64,000 nucleotides of DNA from Sordaria brevicollis (Eukaryota; Ascomycota; Sordariomycetes; Sordariales; Sordariaceae). Shown here piece by piece: positions 22,213 through 35,300 of this stretch; position 1 is the first letter of the stretch, and the number at the start of each line of letters is the position of its first letter. The position numbers and the translations under genes are program-made. The DNA lies in the NCBI GenBank assembly GCA_033439795.1, contig JAUTDP010000009.1:1364001-1428000 (forward strand), written 5' to 3'. The notes under the pieces are model-generated. The model did not search any database. It was not told where the DNA came from and saw only the letters and a program-made list of their open reading frames with translations.

Positions 22213-22245
<33 letters not shown>
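22191..22245 (+). terminator. Hairpin plus 30-T tract downstream of tRNA-Arg
   Basis: A short hairpin (AGGTGC, loop TTTCAA, GCGCCT; 22191-22208) is followed seven bases later by 30 consecutive T (22216-22245). The T tract would stop RNA polymerase III. The hairpin is probably incidental, since Pol III termination does not need one. The length of the tract is prone to sequencing error. Confidence 0.55.
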
Positions 22246-22619
22246 CGGCTTTTCGGCGATTGGCATTTTGCAGGCATGTTGAGACCTTCGCCATTGTTTT
22301 TTGTTGCCGTCATGAGGCTAAGAAATGTACAGTGGATTGGATGCTCTTGCTACTCTTCTGAATCCCGAGTGGAACCATTTGCATCGACCTCTTGAGATAG
22401 TTGAAAAGTTCAACTCAATTCGTATCGTCAGTTTCCTTGCCTGGTATCTCTTTGTGACAACTCTTCGAGCCTCTTTCGTAAGTCATCAAATCAACTTGCC
22501 CCGACCAAAACTCCAAATATACCTAGCCGATCCCTATCAGGAACCTTGTTTATATATCAACCGGTGAAAAAGAGACAATAACCCGTGTACGCCCAGCTTG
22601 ATTCCAAGAGACCACCGAT
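22246..22619. other. Intergenic: 3' flank of the second J-protein gene
   Basis: No gene seen. It contains the probable 3' UTR of the minus-strand J-protein gene that ends at 22620. Confidence 0.45.
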
Positions 22620-23693
22620 TCAGATTCCTACCGTATGGCTGAATACCTTGGCCGCCAACTGAGTAAGGAGCCTCGCCTTGTCGTCTTGTGGAAGTTCCTG
22701 TGAATATGAAAAAGAGAGAAAAACCAATTAATGTCCGATCTCATCACCAGTATGAAGAAGTAAGTGGCAGCAGTCATTCGTAATCGAGACCGCTGTCATC
22801 TTCATCTTCATCCTCTTCTCTCAAAAAATCCACACCCAGGACACTTACCTGAAAAACGGCATAGACGCTCTTCCCCTTCGCGTCTCTGATTGCTCCCAGC
22901 CTGTTCCCCGCCACCGCGCCGGCCAGCAGACCAGGCACGTTCGCGACGATGAAGCCCATCACGCCGCCGCTGATTCCGCCCAGCAAGCTCCAAAACTTGT
23001 TCGTCGGCCTGTTGGTGCCGTCAGGCTCTGCCATGCCTTCCTCGCGCAGCATCTCCTCGAACACATCGGCGAACTGCTCGTTTTGCGTCTGCTCGCGGTC
23101 TTGCTGCTGGTTGTTGTTGCTGCTGCCGCTCTGGTTCTGCTTGGTGAAGAAGTTCCATGCCCAGGAGAAGGCTTGGCCGGCCGGGCTGGGGCCGGCGCCA
23201 GCACCCGCGCCAGCGTCCGCATCGGCGAAGGGGTCGGAGGTGTTGTCGTAGCCGCCTGACGTGCTGCCGCCCCAGGACGAGGATGCTGATGATGGTGGGA
23301 CGTAGTCGCTGCCGACGCCAAAGATCTTGCGTTGCTCGTCATATTCTCGGCGTCGAATAGGGTCGGAAAGGGTGTAGTAGGCGTCGTTGACTAGCTGGAA
23401 CTTGCGGGTGCGCTCGGCGCGGTCGGGCGCGTCGGCTGCTACGCGGTCTGGGTGTGTCTTGAGGGCGGCGCTGTCATCATTGCTGTTAGTTGATGGTAAT
23501 CATCGTAGTAGTTTGTGCTTTTTGAAAGAAAGCAATCAATTTTCGCACCGTTTGTAGGCATCGCGGATCTGATTTGTCGAGGCGGTTGGAGAAACCCCTA
23601 GGATTGCATCTGGGAGAGTATGTGTTAGCCACTTGCTGGTATAATGCTTGGTGAATTTGACTAACAGTAATTGGGCGGGCGTGCTGTAGGCAT
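22620..23693 (-). CDS. J-domain protein with glycine-rich hydrophobic C-terminal segment
   Basis: Four exons on the minus strand (23693-23666, 23609-23549, 23470-22849, 22697-22620) give 262 residues. All three introns have matching donor, branch and acceptor sites and keep phase. The joins rebuild a textbook J domain: NYYAILGVSPTAS, then DAYKRAALKTHPDRV with the HPD triad, then FQLVNDAYYTLSDPIRRREYD. A low-complexity linker with Ser, Gly and Ala-Gly repeats follows (about residues 100-140). After an acidic FEEMLREEG motif comes a Gly-rich hydrophobic stretch (SLLGGISGGVMGFIVANVPG) that may insert in a membrane. The last exon replaces a read-through frame by ELPQDDKARLLTQLAAKV. It should act as an Hsp70 co-chaperone; the compartment is not clear from sequence. 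Confidence 0.85.
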
Positions 23694-25702
23694 CGTAAAG
23701 CAATTCAGATAGTTCGAAATGTAATGCTGCTTGTAAGTCTGCAAATAAGGTCTAGGAAAGGCAGTCAAAGAAGAAGGTGTTCAGGTAGGAAAGACGAAGG
23801 GGTTTGTTTTCGAGGACAATGTCTGATAAGATAGATCAACGGCAAAAGCAACGTGGATAGCCAACACTAACACCGCTAGCCCTGTGAGGGATCTTCTTCC
23901 CCGGGCAAACACTCGAAAAGACACTGAGGCAAAAACTGAAAGGGCCAGCTGTTCAATGGAGTGCCTCACTACACTAGACAACGGTTGTTTATTCGTCCAA
24001 TATTTGAGATACAATGATCTGAATGTGAAGCTGGGAAGAATGACTGAGATGTGAAGATGGTCCCTGGCGTCCTGGTCCCAGCCAGTGTCAAGATCAACGT
24101 CATCCGTGGCGGGTAAATGTGGCTTGTTTAAACGGCAGTTGCCCAATCAGATACTGTTGTGAGGCCTTGCACGTGGCTGCTCATCAGGCAAATCCCTGTT
24201 ACGGTTACAGCCCGATGGAGCCCGGCCTCGACCCCGCCCGTGGGACTCCTTTCCTCGCGGGGAATATCTTCTCCAGCGACATGTTCTGGACCTTTTCATA
24301 TCATTGATTTCCATTTGCAACATTCGATTGATTCCATCATTTTTAATCCTTCGAATGTCACAAGCTTCAGAGCCCGATATCCTGCTTCATACCGCTCCGG
24401 AAAAGACTGGTACACGCTCGAGTATGATTGCTCTCCCCCCAACTCGAGGGAAGCCTGGGAAGTAATAATTCCGATTTATCATATGCGTCACTTCCCTTCC
24501 CCGGTGATTGGGCGGAAAGGCTCGATTGATAGCCGCTCCAGGCCGGGCTGTTTCACATCATCCGTCCTTCCTTTCATTCAAAAATGGACGCATGATTGCA
24601 GTCATGACGCTAACAGCCTGACTGTGTGACTGCCCAACCCAACCGCCAAACACTGCACACAACTCACCCTCTCGAAACCCGTCCGCGCTCGATTTGTCTC
24701 ATCAAGACGCTGGAAAGAGTTATTTGCTGCCTGATGAGCAATATTCATGCAACCATGGCCGACGAGGACCTGCATCTGTGGTCACCTTTTCGGGAGCTTC
24801 GAGGCTGTCTTTTAGGTGTTGGTATCACAGCACACCACAAATGAGCCTTCCTCGAATTCCTGAATGGTCAATTGTTGTCTGTCCAAACGGCATCTTTGAT
24901 GGTCTCGCTGGGTCATAATTCTTCAATCATGAGCCTAGCGTCCCTGACCGGGTGTATCTGCCGCCCGAATACCGCTAGTTTGCACTCCGTGCCCCCCGCC
25001 TCCCCGCCGTCCCAAACCCAAGGTGTGCCTGCCTTGCCCCGCCATTCTCCCAACACTCCTGGATCTTGCATGCCAATGTGCGTGCACTTTTGTTCACATC
25101 ATACACTCCATCACGAGGTTATTTCAAGGTGACTTTCCAAATAAGAAGTCTTATTGCCCTCAGCACCCTCCCTCGAATGATCTGTGGTTTGTTTCTCATC
25201 TTACTTCCCTATCTCTTTTCATCTACAATTAGGTACACACATCACAGCGGCCAGTCGGCAAAGCGCACCATACCGTTTGAACTTCACAGAATTCCACGAC
25301 CGAGAAACTGCGGCAAAGCACTAAACGGGGTCACGCTGTCATTCCTAGTCGCTCATCCTAGACCGCGATCACTTTGATCTCCATCACTCTCCATACCGCA
25401 AAAGAAATCGCATCTTCACCGCCTGCATCTCCACCCTCGAGTCACCGTCTCTCGTACCATCAAGCGTCGGCCAGAAGCGGTTCACTCTCCCTTTAAGTAG
25501 TTGACACCAAATACAAACGTGTTGTACAAGCATACGCCCGTTTTCCAAAGCTTCAGTTGCCAGTTCTTGCTTTGCTCCTCAACCAGTTAGCTGGATATCG
25601 CCATATCTCCTCAGCTCAAACTGCACAGCAGGAAGGGTCGTGTGACCAACCAACAGCAGGTACTTCAAGAAGACCACGCATACAGAACAGTCCAGGTCTC
25701 AG
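23694..25702. other. Divergent intergenic region
   Basis: About 2 kb between the starts of the minus-strand J-protein gene and the plus-strand Q-rich gene. No convincing coding frame or RNA gene. It must hold both promoters. Confidence 0.4.
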
Positions 25703-25800
25703 GTAATGTGCAACGAATATGTTCTTATGGCGGCCTATCGTGGTTACGTCTCACGAACTTTCGCTGTGTCCGGTGCTAACAATCTTCTATGACATCACAG
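25703..25800 (+). other. Probable 5' UTR intron of the Q-rich gene
   Basis: CAG then GTAATG at 25702/25703, a GTGCTAACA branch site and a TCACAG acceptor ending at 25800 make a 98-base intron. If it is removed, the in-frame ATG at 25789 is lost, which supports translation from 25849. Confidence 0.65.
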
Positions 25801-25848
25801 CATATCAGGAAATCAACCGACTTGCACTATTTTCAAAATCTCGTCAAG

Positions 25849-26673
25849 ATGCCATCACAAGACGAACTTGCTGCTCTCTTTTCTCGGAATTTGTCCTTGG
25901 AGCCTGTTCAGCAACTAGCACAGGTCCAAGTCGCGAACCAAGAACCGAAGATCGTTTACATCTCGGCGCATTACAACCACTCGGCTCACATTCGTCCCCA
26001 GGATCCCCAACCGCCACAACCTGCGCCCAGAGGGACATCAGAGCCGCCTGCGCTCTCAGAGGTTGAAGCTGTCCTCAAGAAACACCATGTCAACACAGCA
26101 GGCTTGTCCCGCGCCCAACTCCAGCTTTTTAAATCAGTGGACGATCCGCAGCGCTACAGGCTGATCGACCTTTGGCGCAACTGTCCTCCCACAAACCGCA
26201 ACGACAACCCTACACTAGACTGGAGTATGACAAGCGTGAATCAGGAGGAGATCTTGGCCAAGAACCGATGGGAGCAACAGCAACTGCAGCAGCAGCAACA
26301 ACAACAGCAGGCTGCTGGAGGACAAGAAGTGGTCATGAGCCTCGACGGAACACCCTTGACTCCGATCCAGGCAGGCGACGGTCGTTGGATTTCGGCGGAC
26401 TCGCATCATGAGATGGAGCCCTACATGGCTTCGGGTTACGAGGACATGGCTCGCCGTGAGTATGAAGAATCCGCTCGTCGAGCGTTTGCTGAATCTATGG
26501 AACGGACCAAGGATGCATGCCGGCCCCTCGCCATTGCCACCACTGGCCCGACTTTTAACCCTGCGCATTCGGATCCTGTGTACGCCAACTCTGGAGTGGA
26601 TTGGAGGCAGCAACAGATGGAGAACCAGTACGGAAGGTTGATGGCGAGCAGAGACGACGAGGAGATGCTTTGA
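25849..26673 (+). CDS. Unrecognised glutamine-rich protein
   Basis: Single coding exon, 274 residues from the Met at 25849; an ATG 60 bases upstream falls inside a likely 5' UTR intron. The N-terminal part reads MPSQDELAALFSRNL followed by a proline-rich segment. A folded-looking block (LSEVEAVLKKHHVNTAGLSRAQLQLF, then RYRLIDLWRNCPP) spans about residues 70-130. A pure glutamine tract encoded by CAG/CAA sits near residues 145-155. The C-terminal part is charged and probably helical (YEDMARREYEESARRAFAES). There is no signal peptide, membrane segment or known catalytic motif. Codon use and length argue for a real gene, but I do not know the family. Confidence 0.7.
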   Translation: MPSQDELAALFSRNLSLEPVQQLAQVQVANQEPKIVYISAHYNHSAHIRPQDPQPPQPAPRGTSEPPALSEVEAVLKKHHVNTAGLSRAQLQLFKSVDDPQRYRLIDLWRNCPPTNRNDNPTLDWSMTSVNQEEILAKNRWEQQQLQQQQQQQQAAGGQEVVMSLDGTPLTPIQAGDGRWISADSHHEMEPYMASGYEDMARREYEESARRAFAESMERTKDACRPLAIATTGPTFNPAHSDPVYANSGVDWRQQQMENQYGRLMASRDDEEML

Positions 26674-27624
26674 GCTGGATGTCGCACTATACCTATGTTC
26701 ATTTGCGGTTAAGGTAACATTGTGGGAGGCTCTTTGTTTCGCGTACGGCGTTGTATCGGTTTAGGCATGTATAGCTAGGTATTTCTTTGCTGGGTAGGTG
26801 TTGCTATTCGGGAATATGCGAGTAGCGTTGTGAGTTTAAGAACAGCGGATTTTAACAGAGCGCTTTGGTGTCTGCCACATCCATCTGTTCGTTGTTGAAT
26901 ATACTGTTGTAACATGAGTTGTTCAATGTCGTGCGATTGTCACGTTCAGACCGGTGCAGATAGGCAAACCTCACTGCGTAATACCGGACAGCTGAGCCAA
27001 GATATTGTTGTTATCTTCTTAAAATGCGCTCTTGATCTCAGCATTTCCGGGTTATGGCGCGAGTCTTGGTTGGTGGTGGTTCGGTTGCCGTGGGAATGTA
27101 AAAGCAGTTATCATATCGGTACTGGTGATACAATGGTTTGTTTACATTGAAAAGGAGGCGTTTCCGCTTTCTTGGGACGGTCGGTGGGGTGTTCCTGACT
27201 TTAAATGGGGCCGGTGATGAAATAAACGTGGCTGGAGAGAGTTGCAAGGCTGGCTGTCCCATGGCTGAAGCTCTGCAAACGCCACAGCACTTCAGCCTCA
27301 AGAACGACCAAGCTTCTGTCCCGCACCACTGTGGATCAGCCAGGAGGGAAGGTGCTACGGGGCAACAGTGCTACGCAGCTCCCAGGCTGCCTGATGGAGC
27401 TCACCTTGAACTGAAGCAATAGCAGCAGCAGCTACCTACCAGCAAGCAGCAACACCATTACCAACCGTCACCTCTCCAAACAAACCGATTTCGACGACCG
27501 ATCTTTGAAAACAACCCACCTTCTAACCCGAGCCACTGCAACGAGAGCCTCTCCGTCATTTTGAGTTTGGAAACGTAGAACAATCACCGTCATCGCACAT
27601 CAACACCTTCACATTTAAGCCACA
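26674..27624. other. Intergenic: 3' UTR and proteasome-gene promoter
   Basis: No gene supported in this 0.95 kb. The right half is the upstream region of the proteasome subunit gene, whose A/C-rich leader runs directly into the ATG at 27625. Confidence 0.45.
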
Positions 27625-28892
27625 ATGGTACGTCTTGCAACGCAACCCCCGGCAGAAGTCCCCTCGTTAGCGGGCTGTCCAAATCGCAGCAGCCAGGCGC
27701 AAAGAAAGAAGCGTCATGCTTCTCCAACATAATGAAACGAAACTGACCAAAGTCGCAACAACAGACTTCCATAGGAACAGGCTACGATCTTGCCAACTCC
27801 ATTTTCTCCCCCGATGGCCGCAACTTCCAAGTCGAATACGCCGTGAAGGCGGTTGAGAACGGCAGCACCTCGATCGGCATCCGCTGCAAGGACGGCATCG
27901 TGTTGGCGGCGGAGAAGGTTATCACATCCAAGCTGCTCAAGCAGGGCGCCAACAAGCGCATTGCGACAGTCGACAGGCATTTGGGCATTGTATGTTCTGT
28001 TTCGATTTCCGAAACCCGTCTTCCATTACGTCGTTTGGGCACGATTCCCCCGGCCGAGCGAGCGAGCTTCGATTCGTCTGCGGGGCAAACAGCAAGCACA
28101 TACAGCCAGCTTCAATCACCCTCCCCACCATCGTACTCGCACGAACCACATACACCATATCCTTCTACCCGCATAACTCTTGGTTAGTTGAGTCTGACTG
28201 ATGCTAACTGTAAACTTCGCAAACAGGTATACTCCGGCATGATCCCCGACGGCAGGCACTTCGTGGACCGCGCCCGCGACGAGGCGCGCGGCTGGCGCGA
28301 CAACTGGAAGACGCCCATCACGACAAAAGACCTAGCCAGCCGCATGGGCGGCTACATGCAAGCCTACACTCTGTACCAGTCGGTGCGACCCTTCGGCATC
28401 ACGGCCATCATCGGCGGCTACGACAGCGAGCTCGAGACGCCCGTGGACGGCGAGGTCGGCAGCGGCCCGTCGGTCGGCGCTGGCGGCAAGGTGGCGGGCA
28501 AGAAGCACGGCGGTCCCTTCCTGTATATGGTCGAGCCCTCGGGCCTTTACTGGGGATACTACGGCGCCGCGACGGGCAAGGGCAGGCAGGCGGCCAAGGC
28601 GGAGCTCGAGAAGCTGGACCTCAGCAGCGACGGCGAGTCGAGCCTGACGCTCGAGCAGGCGGTCAAGGAGGCGGCGCGCATCATCTACGTGGCCCATGAC
28701 GACAACAAGGACAAGGAGTTCGAGCTTGAGATGACCTGGATCAGCGGGGCGGACGGTCCCACGAAGGGCCGCCACATGGAGGTGCCCGAGGCTCTGCGGA
28801 AGGAGGCGGAGAAGTATGCGGAGCGCATGACTGCAAAGGACGTCGAGGAGGAAGAGGAAACGAAAGACAGCGGGGACAAGATGGAGGAGTAA
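27625..28892 (+). CDS. pre10: 20S proteasome subunit alpha-7 (PRE10/PSMA3 type)
   Basis: Three exons: the ATG alone (27625-27627), 27765-27989 and 28227-28892, for 297 residues. The first intron follows the start codon directly (ATG then GTACGT) and its removal gives the conserved N-terminus M-TSIGTGYDL. The proteasome alpha signature SPDGRNFQVEYAVKAVENG lies near residues 18-36. VYSGMIPDGRH, SVRPFGITAIIGGYD and WGYYGAATGKGRQAAKAELEKL follow in the expected order. The tail is acidic (KDVEEEEETKDSGDKMEE), as in this subunit. The protein is a structural, non-catalytic member of the outer ring. Between the family's YD strand and FLYMVEPSG there is a Gly-rich insertion of some 25 residues, which is longer than I recall for the yeast protein. 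Confidence 0.95.
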
Positions 28893-29329
28893 AGAATCAA
28901 ACCCTCCAGAATATTTTATGGATGGGATAAGGTATAAAGGGAGCGATGATGCTTAGCATGCATGTAATTCTAAACCATGAGACATGACTGCGATTTGATT
29001 TCTTGCGAGTGATAAATAACTCCCTAATTGTCACCGGGGCCCATTCGCGACTCTGGCTCATAATGCCCTTCGATTATTAACAGCCAGTGGCCCATTAGGT
29101 TTCACAGGCGTGTATATCACGTAGTGAAGCTGATATTATTATACCCTGAGGCATGTTCAGAGAAGTGAGAAAAGCATTGTTACTATTACCAACCAGCAAA
29201 TGCTTCAAAACTCCGGTTAAATGATGTTCTACTTTTCCCAACCATAACCAAACAAGAAAAACACAACATGTATCAATCAGCCACCGGGTATCCCATTCTT
29301 TTCTCTCACCACATGACGTTTATCACCTT
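28893..29329. other. Intergenic between convergent genes
   Basis: It holds the 3' UTRs of the proteasome gene (+) and utp20 (-). No further feature seen. Confidence 0.5.
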
Positions 29330-32300
29330 TTAAGCACCAGCATGGAAAGCGTGTCTAGCATCCCTCGCCTCCCTACCCTTCTCCTTCCTCTTCTCCTTCT
29401 TCTTCTCAAACTTCTTCCTCTTCTCCCGTCCATACTTTTCGGGCGCAGTAATCGCCTCAATCTTGCGCTTACTCGACCTCGCATATCTCCTCTCGCGAAT
29501 ATCCTCACCAACAGCCAACAACGCCCTAGTGTACTCTGAGCTTCCCAACTTCCTTTGCAAGACATCCAACACGGAAAGAGCCTTGGTCTTGAGCAGCTCA
29601 TACCGGGTCTTGAATACCTCGTTCAAAGAAAAGGGACCGGGGATGGACGGGTCCGTCAGGTTGCGCAACGGGCGGATGATGGTCTTGATTGAACCCTGCA
29701 GAGTAGATGGTTCGGATTTCGCGCAAAAGGCTTCCAAAAGATCCATGGCAGCCAGCTTGGAAACAAGCATCTCAAGACGAGCGGTGCGTTCTTTGCGGAT
29801 GATGGACGCGAGCTTGTAAAAGAGGTAGCCCATGTCGACGGGGCCGCGGTTCTTGTTCTTCTTCTTGCCACCGGTGACTTGTTCCTCTTCGGCTTCGTCG
29901 TCGAGTTCTTCCTCGTTGTCGTCGGCTCCGCCTTCGCCTTCCTCGGTAGAAGGGCTCTTGGGGTCGAGGTAGGTGCCGAGGAAAAGCAAGATTTGGACGA
30001 CTTCGTGGGCGAGCGGCTCGTCGACTTCGGGGACGTTGAAGGTGTTGAGCGCTAGGCGGACGAGGTCGCTGATTTCTTCCTTGCTTAGCTCGCGACCGTG
30101 AGAGCCGTGCAGGGGAGCGGTTGTTTGGCCTTGGGCGTTCTGGGCGAAGTCGGCGAGGTACATGCTGAGAAGCCTGGTGGCGGTGAGCTTGACGGTGGCG
30201 TTCTCGTGCGCGAGGGTGTCGCGGACTTCGGTCCACAAGAGGTCAGAGGCGGGCGACAGGACCTTCTGGGGGTGCTGGGCGACAAGAGTCTGAATAGTGT
30301 TAAGACTGGTGTCGACGAGCTCCCAGTTAAATTGGACGGTCTCTTCGTCGCCGAGAACCTTGGTGATCTTGTCGACGACGAGGTTGACGTCCTTCTTGTC
30401 CTTAGAGGTCGGTTCGCGGCCCTCAAAGTAGAGTCCGAAGGCCTGGATGGCGAGCTTGAGGACCGCCATGTTCTCGCCTTGCTCGGCCCAGTTGCGCATC
30501 AGGGTCATAAACTTGGCGAGACGCTCCTTGTCGGCCACGCGGAAGGTTTCCTTGATCAGCTCTGCGGCAGCGAGTCTGCACTTTTCGCTGTCATCGTTGG
30601 CCAGGACAAACACAAGGGGAATGAAGCATGTCGCTGCCACCTCCTGGGCAAAGTCGTCGGACGTCTTCTTGAGCAGGAGATTGATAACCTCCATGACTGA
30701 CAAGCGACCGCCTTCACGCTCGTACTTGAGGTTGGCCACAATGAACTTGAGCTGCTTCTCCCATCTGCTCCTCTTCTGGGGATATTCGCGAAGAAACTGG
30801 AAGAAAGCACCACGAGCCAGATCACGAGTGTCCTTGTCATCGTTAGTGATCATTACAGTGCCAACATGGTCGAGAGTGTCGTAGACCGAGGCCGTCTCCA
30901 GCTTACGGTCAAGGACCGCGCGGAGGAAGTTGAATGTGACATGGCGATAGACAGGCTCAGTCAAGTCATCCTTCAGCTTGCTAAGCAGCATGTCGAGGGC
31001 GGGCTCCTTGATGGGAATCTCGCGCCTGTCTCTGAGGACAACTGAAATGAGCTTTAACGCCGCCTGCGCAAGCTCGGAAGCGGTGGAGGGAGACAAGGAC
31101 ATGGACTTAATAGCTTCTTTGATAGCCACCTTGTAGAGGGCGGCAGAATCGCCGTTCTTGAAGGGGACCTTGACAATAACAGTGAGCAGCTTGAAGGCCG
31201 CGACCTTGACATCTTCCTCGATCGACAAAACAGCGTCACCAAGCAGAGGCAGGAATCCGGTAATGTTGTTGGCTGTGCGCAGGTTGTCGTGCTTCTTGAG
31301 GACAGCACGAAGGATGTCGATGGCAAATCTGATGAGCTTGAAGGTATACTTGGCAGTGACTCCTCCATCAGCTCTCTTGGCAGCCTTCTGGACGATGTAC
31401 CTCTTCAGTCGAGGGTCCATCTTGGGCGCATCCTCGGGCTTCTGAGCCTTATACACCTCCTGGGTAACCTCGTAACAGAACACAAGAATCTCTTGAGAGG
31501 CAGCGGCCGGGTTCTCCAGGAGACCCTTGGTGATGCGGGTAAGAAGCTCGTCGATCTTGCGAGCTGTCTTCAAGTCAAGCTTCTCGAGCAGAAGTGCCTG
31601 CAAGGGCATGGTGAGGTCGCTCAGGCGCGTGATAGAAGCAGTCTTGGAAATGAGCTCCATGGAGTCTTGACTCTTTCTGCTCTTCACCTCCTTCATCTTG
31701 CTGACGTAGTCCTCGGCATCCTTCTCTTGACCGGTAGCACCAAAGATATCATCCATGATGATGGCCATGATGGTGGAAAGGCAGTAGTCGAGGTCACCCT
31801 GCTTGAAGGTGGGGATCACAGCCAACAACATGGAGTGGAGGGTATAAGACAGGACGTGAAGCTGATGACCTCTGCTGAGAGCGCCGCGCAGTTCCTTGAG
31901 AATGAACTCAAACCTTTCAGGGCCCAGAATGACCGCGATCTTGGAAAGAGTGTCGCGAGCCATCTCACGAGCATCCCACGCCTTGCTCCTGAGAATATGG
32001 CAGATGTCAGTGAGCACACCGGGCAGTTTCTCATTGAACAGCGGCTCGGGAAGGAGAGTGGCGAGCTTAGCAATGATCACACCAACCGGAACTCTGGTGC
32101 TGACCGTAGCCTCGTCCTTCTCGTGAAGGTGCTTGATAGGAGTAGGCAAGAAGTTGTTCACGATCTCGGCGCTAAGCTTCTCCTGATCAGGGATGGTGGA
32201 AGCAAGTCTGCGAAGCTTGGGAGGCTCAACGCTATCGACCTCCATGGCGTCGACACTAGGCTTCTGAGCAATGGCAGTGCGCAGCACATCGACCTCCTTC

Positions 32301-35300
32301 TCAAGGAGACGGATCAGGCGCTTCTGCCATTCTGGCTTCGACTCAATATAAGAGATGAACCGGCGCAGAATGGCGCGGTACTGCTGCCACTCCAAAGAGG
32401 CAGTCAACCCAGCAATACAAGCGATGGCCTGCGCGCTAAGACCGTGATCATCACCTCCTTCAGTCTTAGCAAAGATGAAGTGTTCAAGGAGAGGAATAAA
32501 GAACTGGCTGATGTGCTTGGAGCGGAACTGGCTCTTCTCGTTGGCCGCTTCCAAGATTCGCAGAGCCTGCAGCTGTCTGGCAATAGCAGGACTCATGACG
32601 TGGAAGAAGAACGCCTTGTCCGACTCATCAGAGGCAGGGACGAGCGTGGTCAAGTCAGACACCTGGTCCCACTTGGGCATATGAGCGACCAAGAATCCAA
32701 AGACACGCACAACCTCACGACGGACAGTCTCCGAAGTCTCTCTAGACCCAGCATAGATGGCAGGCAGGATAATATCAGCCAAGATTCCAGTGTAAGCATC
32801 TTGCTGAGGTCCTTCCCAGGCTGCCTCGGCCGCCCTGATGAACTGGCACAGTCCGTCAGCAGAGTTAGTGGACAGCACACCGAACTCTTCGTCCTGGTTG
32901 ATGTAGAACAACAGGTTGTGCAGCAACGGCATCCACTCATCGACCGTGAAGGGGATTTCGCGCTCGCCAGAGATGCGGTTGAAGGCAGTGAGTCTGGTGT
33001 TGTAGTCGGGCTCGTCCAGCCTCTTGACCTTGTACGAGTTCAAGTCACGGCAGATATCCGCCACCTCCTGAGCCCATGACTCCGTGGAAGCAAACACGAG
33101 CAGGACGTCGGCAAGCGTATGTCTGTTCTCCTTATCCTTGAAGTATCCGAAGAGCGAAGCAACAGTGCTGTAGACCTTCTTCTTGAGCTCCGCGTTGGCT
33201 TGAACGTCCTCGACAACAAGGAACTGCTTGAGGATCAGCAGGATGGAACCCTTGATCTTGGGGCTGACGCGACGTGAAGGCTGGTTGAGCAGGTAGGTAG
33301 CAATATCCACCATATCCTGAACGCTGACGGAAGAGGTCTCAACAATGGGCGCAAGGAGAACTACAGTATCGACAGCGGTGCCGAGAAGGTCCTTTCCGAT
33401 ATCAGTCTGATCACGGAGAAGACCGCCAATCTCCTTGAGCATGAGGTCGAGATTCGGCACCAAAAGCTCATCCTTAATGAGCTCATTGTACTCGGATTCA
33501 GCCGCGGGAGCCTGTGCAAGGCCGATAAGGTTCTTGATAATTTCGAGGGCGTGGACCTTGACCTCATCCTTGCCCTTCTCGACACCAAGACTCTCAATCA
33601 CCTTGGGGAGGATGCGCTTGTCAATGTTAAGGAACAAGGCAGCCTTGGGAAGCACGGCCCAGGTCGACAGGAGTCGCCAGACACCGGAAACACCCTGGGT
33701 AGTCTCGGCGGGCAGCTTCTCGATGCGAGGGCTGACGATCTCCTTCACCATGATGTTCTCATACGGCGTCCAGTTAAAGGATTGGGCGTTCTGGAACAAC
33801 TTGCACAAGCACTTGAGACCAGTAGTCCTTACAACCTTGTACAGAGAGGCATTCTGTACCGGCTCCGCCTCCTCCGGATCCTCGGAGGCAGCTCCTAGGT
33901 GTCTGCACGCCGTGATCAAGCAGAACAGGACGGCGTTGACGAGCGCATCCATGTACGGAACAACGGCGGTGCCCAACTCATTGATGATCGCCTCAACCAT
34001 GTTCAGAAGACCGACCTGCTTGCGAACCGGAATGAGCTCATCGGCAAAGGTGCTCTCCTTGACGACATCGCCGTCCAGAATGCGGACACTGCGAAGCTCA
34101 CCAAGGGCAATGTCCAAGAACTTGCCCATGTCCACCACATCCAGCTGCCTGATGACGGCCAGACGCGTATTGTGAAGACCGTGACGGCCGCTTGCCGCGC
34201 CCTTTTTGGAGATAGTACGGCCATAGAGCAACCGAAGGAGCACGGGCATCAGCTCACCGCGATGCTCGGGACGGATCTTGTTGTCGCCCTGGAACAAGAC
34301 AGTAAGTTCATTCTTGAAGCGCGCTTCGTCGAGCAGATACTCAAGGTGTTCCTGATACGGCTTGATAGCATCGCTCTTCCACGCCAGGATCGCCTTAAGC
34401 GCCATCTTCTGGAGCTCAATGTCACCATTGGCCAGCAGCTTAAGGAGGGCGGCGTACACCTTCTGGCTTTGCCAAAGCACCTTGGGGTTGCCGAAGTGGG
34501 AGAAGACGCCCACGAGGGCCTTCCTGTCCTGGAGTGACCAGCTTGAGTCTTCCTCGGAGAAGGGCTGATCCTCAGTCTCCTCCTCGGCAGCCGGGGTCTC
34601 GCCTTCTTCCGTAAAGGACAGAAGGTAGGGGACGATCTTCCTCGACCGCTTTTCAGCAGATCCGGGAAGAGCAGTGAACACCTTGAGAGCCTTGCTGCGT
34701 GCGCGGTCCGAGACGAGTTCCACAGCCTTTTGTCCCTCTTCGAAAGTGCTAAGCATCTTCTGCGACAACTCGCTGACAACCTTGCCTGTCTTATCCGCGG
34801 CTTCCTGTAACCTCATGAGGCCGGTGCACTCAAAGTCGGACATCGCCTTGCGGTGATCATCGATAGGAGGCTTAAAGGGGCCTGTCCAGCGAGGGGATGG
34901 CACGTCAAGCCACTCAAAGGCCAGCTCAGCGACAATTTCCTCACCATGCTTGGTTTCGGAAATCTTCTTCATGGCTTCCACCGCATCATCCCAGACGGGA
35001 GACAGCTGTACCGTCGTGAGACCGAAGAGGAAGGACGGGATAGCATGGACCAGCCACGAGCTCTCCTCGATGTGATGATATATTTGACCGAGCTTTCGCA
35101 GATGAACGGCGACAGTGCGAACGCTTTGCATGTTCAGGGGAAGCTCTTCCACCTGAATCATAGTCGACAAAGCCGTATTAGAATCAGGTGTCGTCTCCAG
35201 GACGTCGAGAATCCGCAGAGAAACAAGGCGCAGGTCGTGTGATGTGGAAGCGAGGTTCTTGATGAGGGACTTCACCAAAGGATCCTCCTCTTCAGGGCTG

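Noticed and set aside
31289..33079. 596-codon plus-strand open frame
   Set aside because: Antisense shadow inside utp20, which reads as a continuous UTP20 protein.
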